A stretch of DNA of 16,319 nucleotides from an uncultured Brevundimonas sp. (lineage in GTDB: Bacteria > Pseudomonadota > Alphaproteobacteria > Caulobacterales > Caulobacteraceae), in contig NZ_CALTWS010000039.1 of NCBI RefSeq assembly GCF_943913055.1, forward strand, positions 1 to 16,319. Reading direction: 5' to 3'. This document shows positions 15,302-16,319 of the stretch, one piece after another. The notes below the pieces were generated by a model that worked only from the letters and a program-made list of their open reading frames with translations, was not told where the DNA came from and made no database searches. Numbering within the stretch: position 1 is the stretch's first letter; every line of letters begins with the position of its first letter. The position numbers were made by a program, and so were the translations under genes.

Positions 15302-16319
15302 TTGCCGCTGATCCTGACCGAAGAGCAGACCATGCTGAAGGAGGCCGCCGACGGCTTCCTGAACGAGAATGCGCCGATCGCCCATCTGCGGGCCTTGCGC
15401 GACAGCCACGATGCCGACGGCGTCTCGCGCGATTTGTGGAAGGCGTTCGGCGAGATGGGGTTCGCCGGCGTCATCATCCCCGAGGAATACGGCGGCACCG
15501 GGCTGGGCGCGGTCGAGGCGGGCGTGGTGGCCGAGGCCATGGGCCGCACCCTGACGCCGTCGCCCTTCATGGGATCGGGCGTGTTGTCGGCCAAGGTGCT
15601 GATCGACGGCGGCTCGGCCGAGCAGCAGGCGGCCTGGCTGCCCCGCATCGCGGCGGGCGAGGCGATCCTGTCGCTGGCCGTGGACGAGGGGGCCAAGCAT
15701 CGACCCACGGCAATCGCCACCACGGCGGAGCGTTCGGGCAATGGCTTCAAGCTGAACGGGGCCAAGGGCTTCGTGCTGGACGGCCATGTCGCCGAAGCCC
15801 TGATCGTGGCGGCGCGCACCGAGGAGGGGCTGACGCTGTTCCTGGTCGATCCGGAGACGGCGGGGGTCGAGATCGAGCGGACGGTCATGGTCGACGCTCA
15901 CAATGCGGCGCGGGTGACGCTGACCGACGTCGAGGTCGATGCGGATGCCGTCATTGGTGCGGTCGATGGCGGCGAGGGGCTTCTGGAAGGCGCGCTGAAC
16001 CTGGGCCGGGCCTGCGCGGCGGCCTCGCTGAACGGGGCGGGGGATCAGGCGTTTCAGCTCACGCTGGAGTATCTGCGGACCCGCAAACAGTTCGGCAAGC
16101 TGATCGGCGAGTTCCAGGCTCTGCAGCACCGCTCGGCCCATCTGTTCACCGAGATCGAACTGGCCCGCGCCGCCGTTCTGGGGGCCTTGCAGCGATTGGA
16201 TGCTGGGCGCGAGGATGCAGGGCTGGCGGTGTCGGTCGCCAAGGCCAAGGCCGGGCGCGTCGCCGAACTGGCGGTGCAGGAGGCGGTCCAGATGCACGGC
16301 GGCGTCGGCATGACCGACG
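15302..16319 (+). CDS. Acyl-CoA dehydrogenase family protein (second of a pair), 3' end cut by window edge
   Basis: Second acyl-CoA dehydrogenase-fold chain; 339 codons are visible before the window ends. The N-terminal domain starts LTEEQTMLKEAADGFLNENA, then GFAGVIIPEEYGGTGLG; the beta-domain (about 120-225) is divergent, and TRKQFGKLIGEFQALQHRSA is the conserved FAD-contact helix. It ends in EAVQMHGGVGMTD, a typical signature some 30-40 residues before the usual C-terminus. I choose the TTG at 15302, 4 bp after the previous stop and 9 bp after GGGAG, because the family N-terminus begins there; an ATG at 15332 would lose conserved residues. The catalytic loop of the first chain (SEPGAGSD) is replaced by SLAVDEGAKH, so this may be the non-catalytic partner subunit, which is inference. 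Confidence 0.88.
   Translation, partial: MPLILTEEQTMLKEAADGFLNENAPIAHLRALRDSHDADGVSRDLWKAFGEMGFAGVIIPEEYGGTGLGAVEAGVVAEAMGRTLTPSPFMGSGVLSAKVLIDGGSAEQQAAWLPRIAAGEAILSLAVDEGAKHRPTAIATTAERSGNGFKLNGAKGFVLDGHVAEALIVAARTEEGLTLFLVDPETAGVEIERTVMVDAHNAARVTLTDVEVDADAVIGAVDGGEGLLEGALNLGRACAAASLNGAGDQAFQLTLEYLRTRKQFGKLIGEFQALQHRSAHLFTEIELARAAVLGALQRLDAGREDAGLAVSVAKAKAGRVAELAVQEAVQMHGGVGMTD

Noticed and set aside
13720..15888. 722-codon open frame antisense to the acyl-CoA dehydrogenase genes
   Set aside because: Antisense shadow of two well-conserved genes that also crosses the intergenic hairpin; no recognisable domain.

Overview
The window looks like chromosomal DNA of a high-GC alphaproteobacterium. 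Caulobacterales, perhaps Brevundimonas, is my best guess. This is inferred from the very GC-rich codon usage, the CCTTCTCCCC/GGGGAGAAGG intergenic repeats, the gene types (DUF427, FrnE-like DsbA protein, paired acyl-CoA dehydrogenases, RTX protein, TPP-riboswitch-thiC) and general familiarity. No rRNA, tRNA, IS element or CRISPR array was seen.

Layout. (1) 1-1733, minus strand: a nucleoside hydrolase followed by ribokinase, with a GTGA overlap. Together they form a nucleoside-to-ribose-5-phosphate salvage pair; ribokinase runs off the left edge. (2) 1911-4679, plus strand: a 922-residue RTX/hemolysin-type calcium-binding protein, probably exported by a type I system. Its composition is mosaic, AT-richer in the 5' half. 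(3) 4693-6661, minus strand: three genes joined by overlapping stop/start codons, encoding a D-cysteine desulfhydrase-like PLP enzyme, a small TonB_C-like lipoprotein and an aspartate/glutamate racemase-family protein. A single-domain BLUF blue-light sensor (6719-7132) lies just upstream on the same strand. (4) 7322-10043, plus strand: a TetR-type regulator, a promoter whose -35 box overlaps the regulator's stop codon, a TPP riboswitch, a hairpin that masks the ribosome binding site, and thiC (thiamine pyrimidine synthesis). A bidirectional hairpin terminator closes this block.

(5) 10111-12284 is a compositionally foreign block. Samples are about 56-57% GC, against about 71% in thiC. It holds a 464-residue AIPR-like (abortive-infection phage-resistance family) protein on the minus strand, a divergent small HTH protein, three inverted repeats in the 340-bp intergenic region, and at its right edge a 30-codon remnant of a second FrnE/DsbA-like gene. 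This is the most likely place for an uncharacterised, possibly defence-related, module. (6) 12362-13934: a small HTH-like hypothetical gene, a 146-bp nested palindrome, then DUF427 and frnE-like genes coupled by an ATGA overlap on the minus strand. (7) 14113-16319, plus strand: two consecutive acyl-CoA dehydrogenase genes 4 bp apart, probably the two chains of one heteromeric enzyme. The second is cut by the window end.

Most of the window is ordinary metabolism. The parts worth a second look are the AIPR-like island with its operator-like repeats and DsbA remnant, the identical CTTTCGAAAG palindromes in front of the two AT-richer genes, the lipoprotein embedded between two amino-acid enzymes, and the start-site hairpin downstream of the TPP riboswitch.
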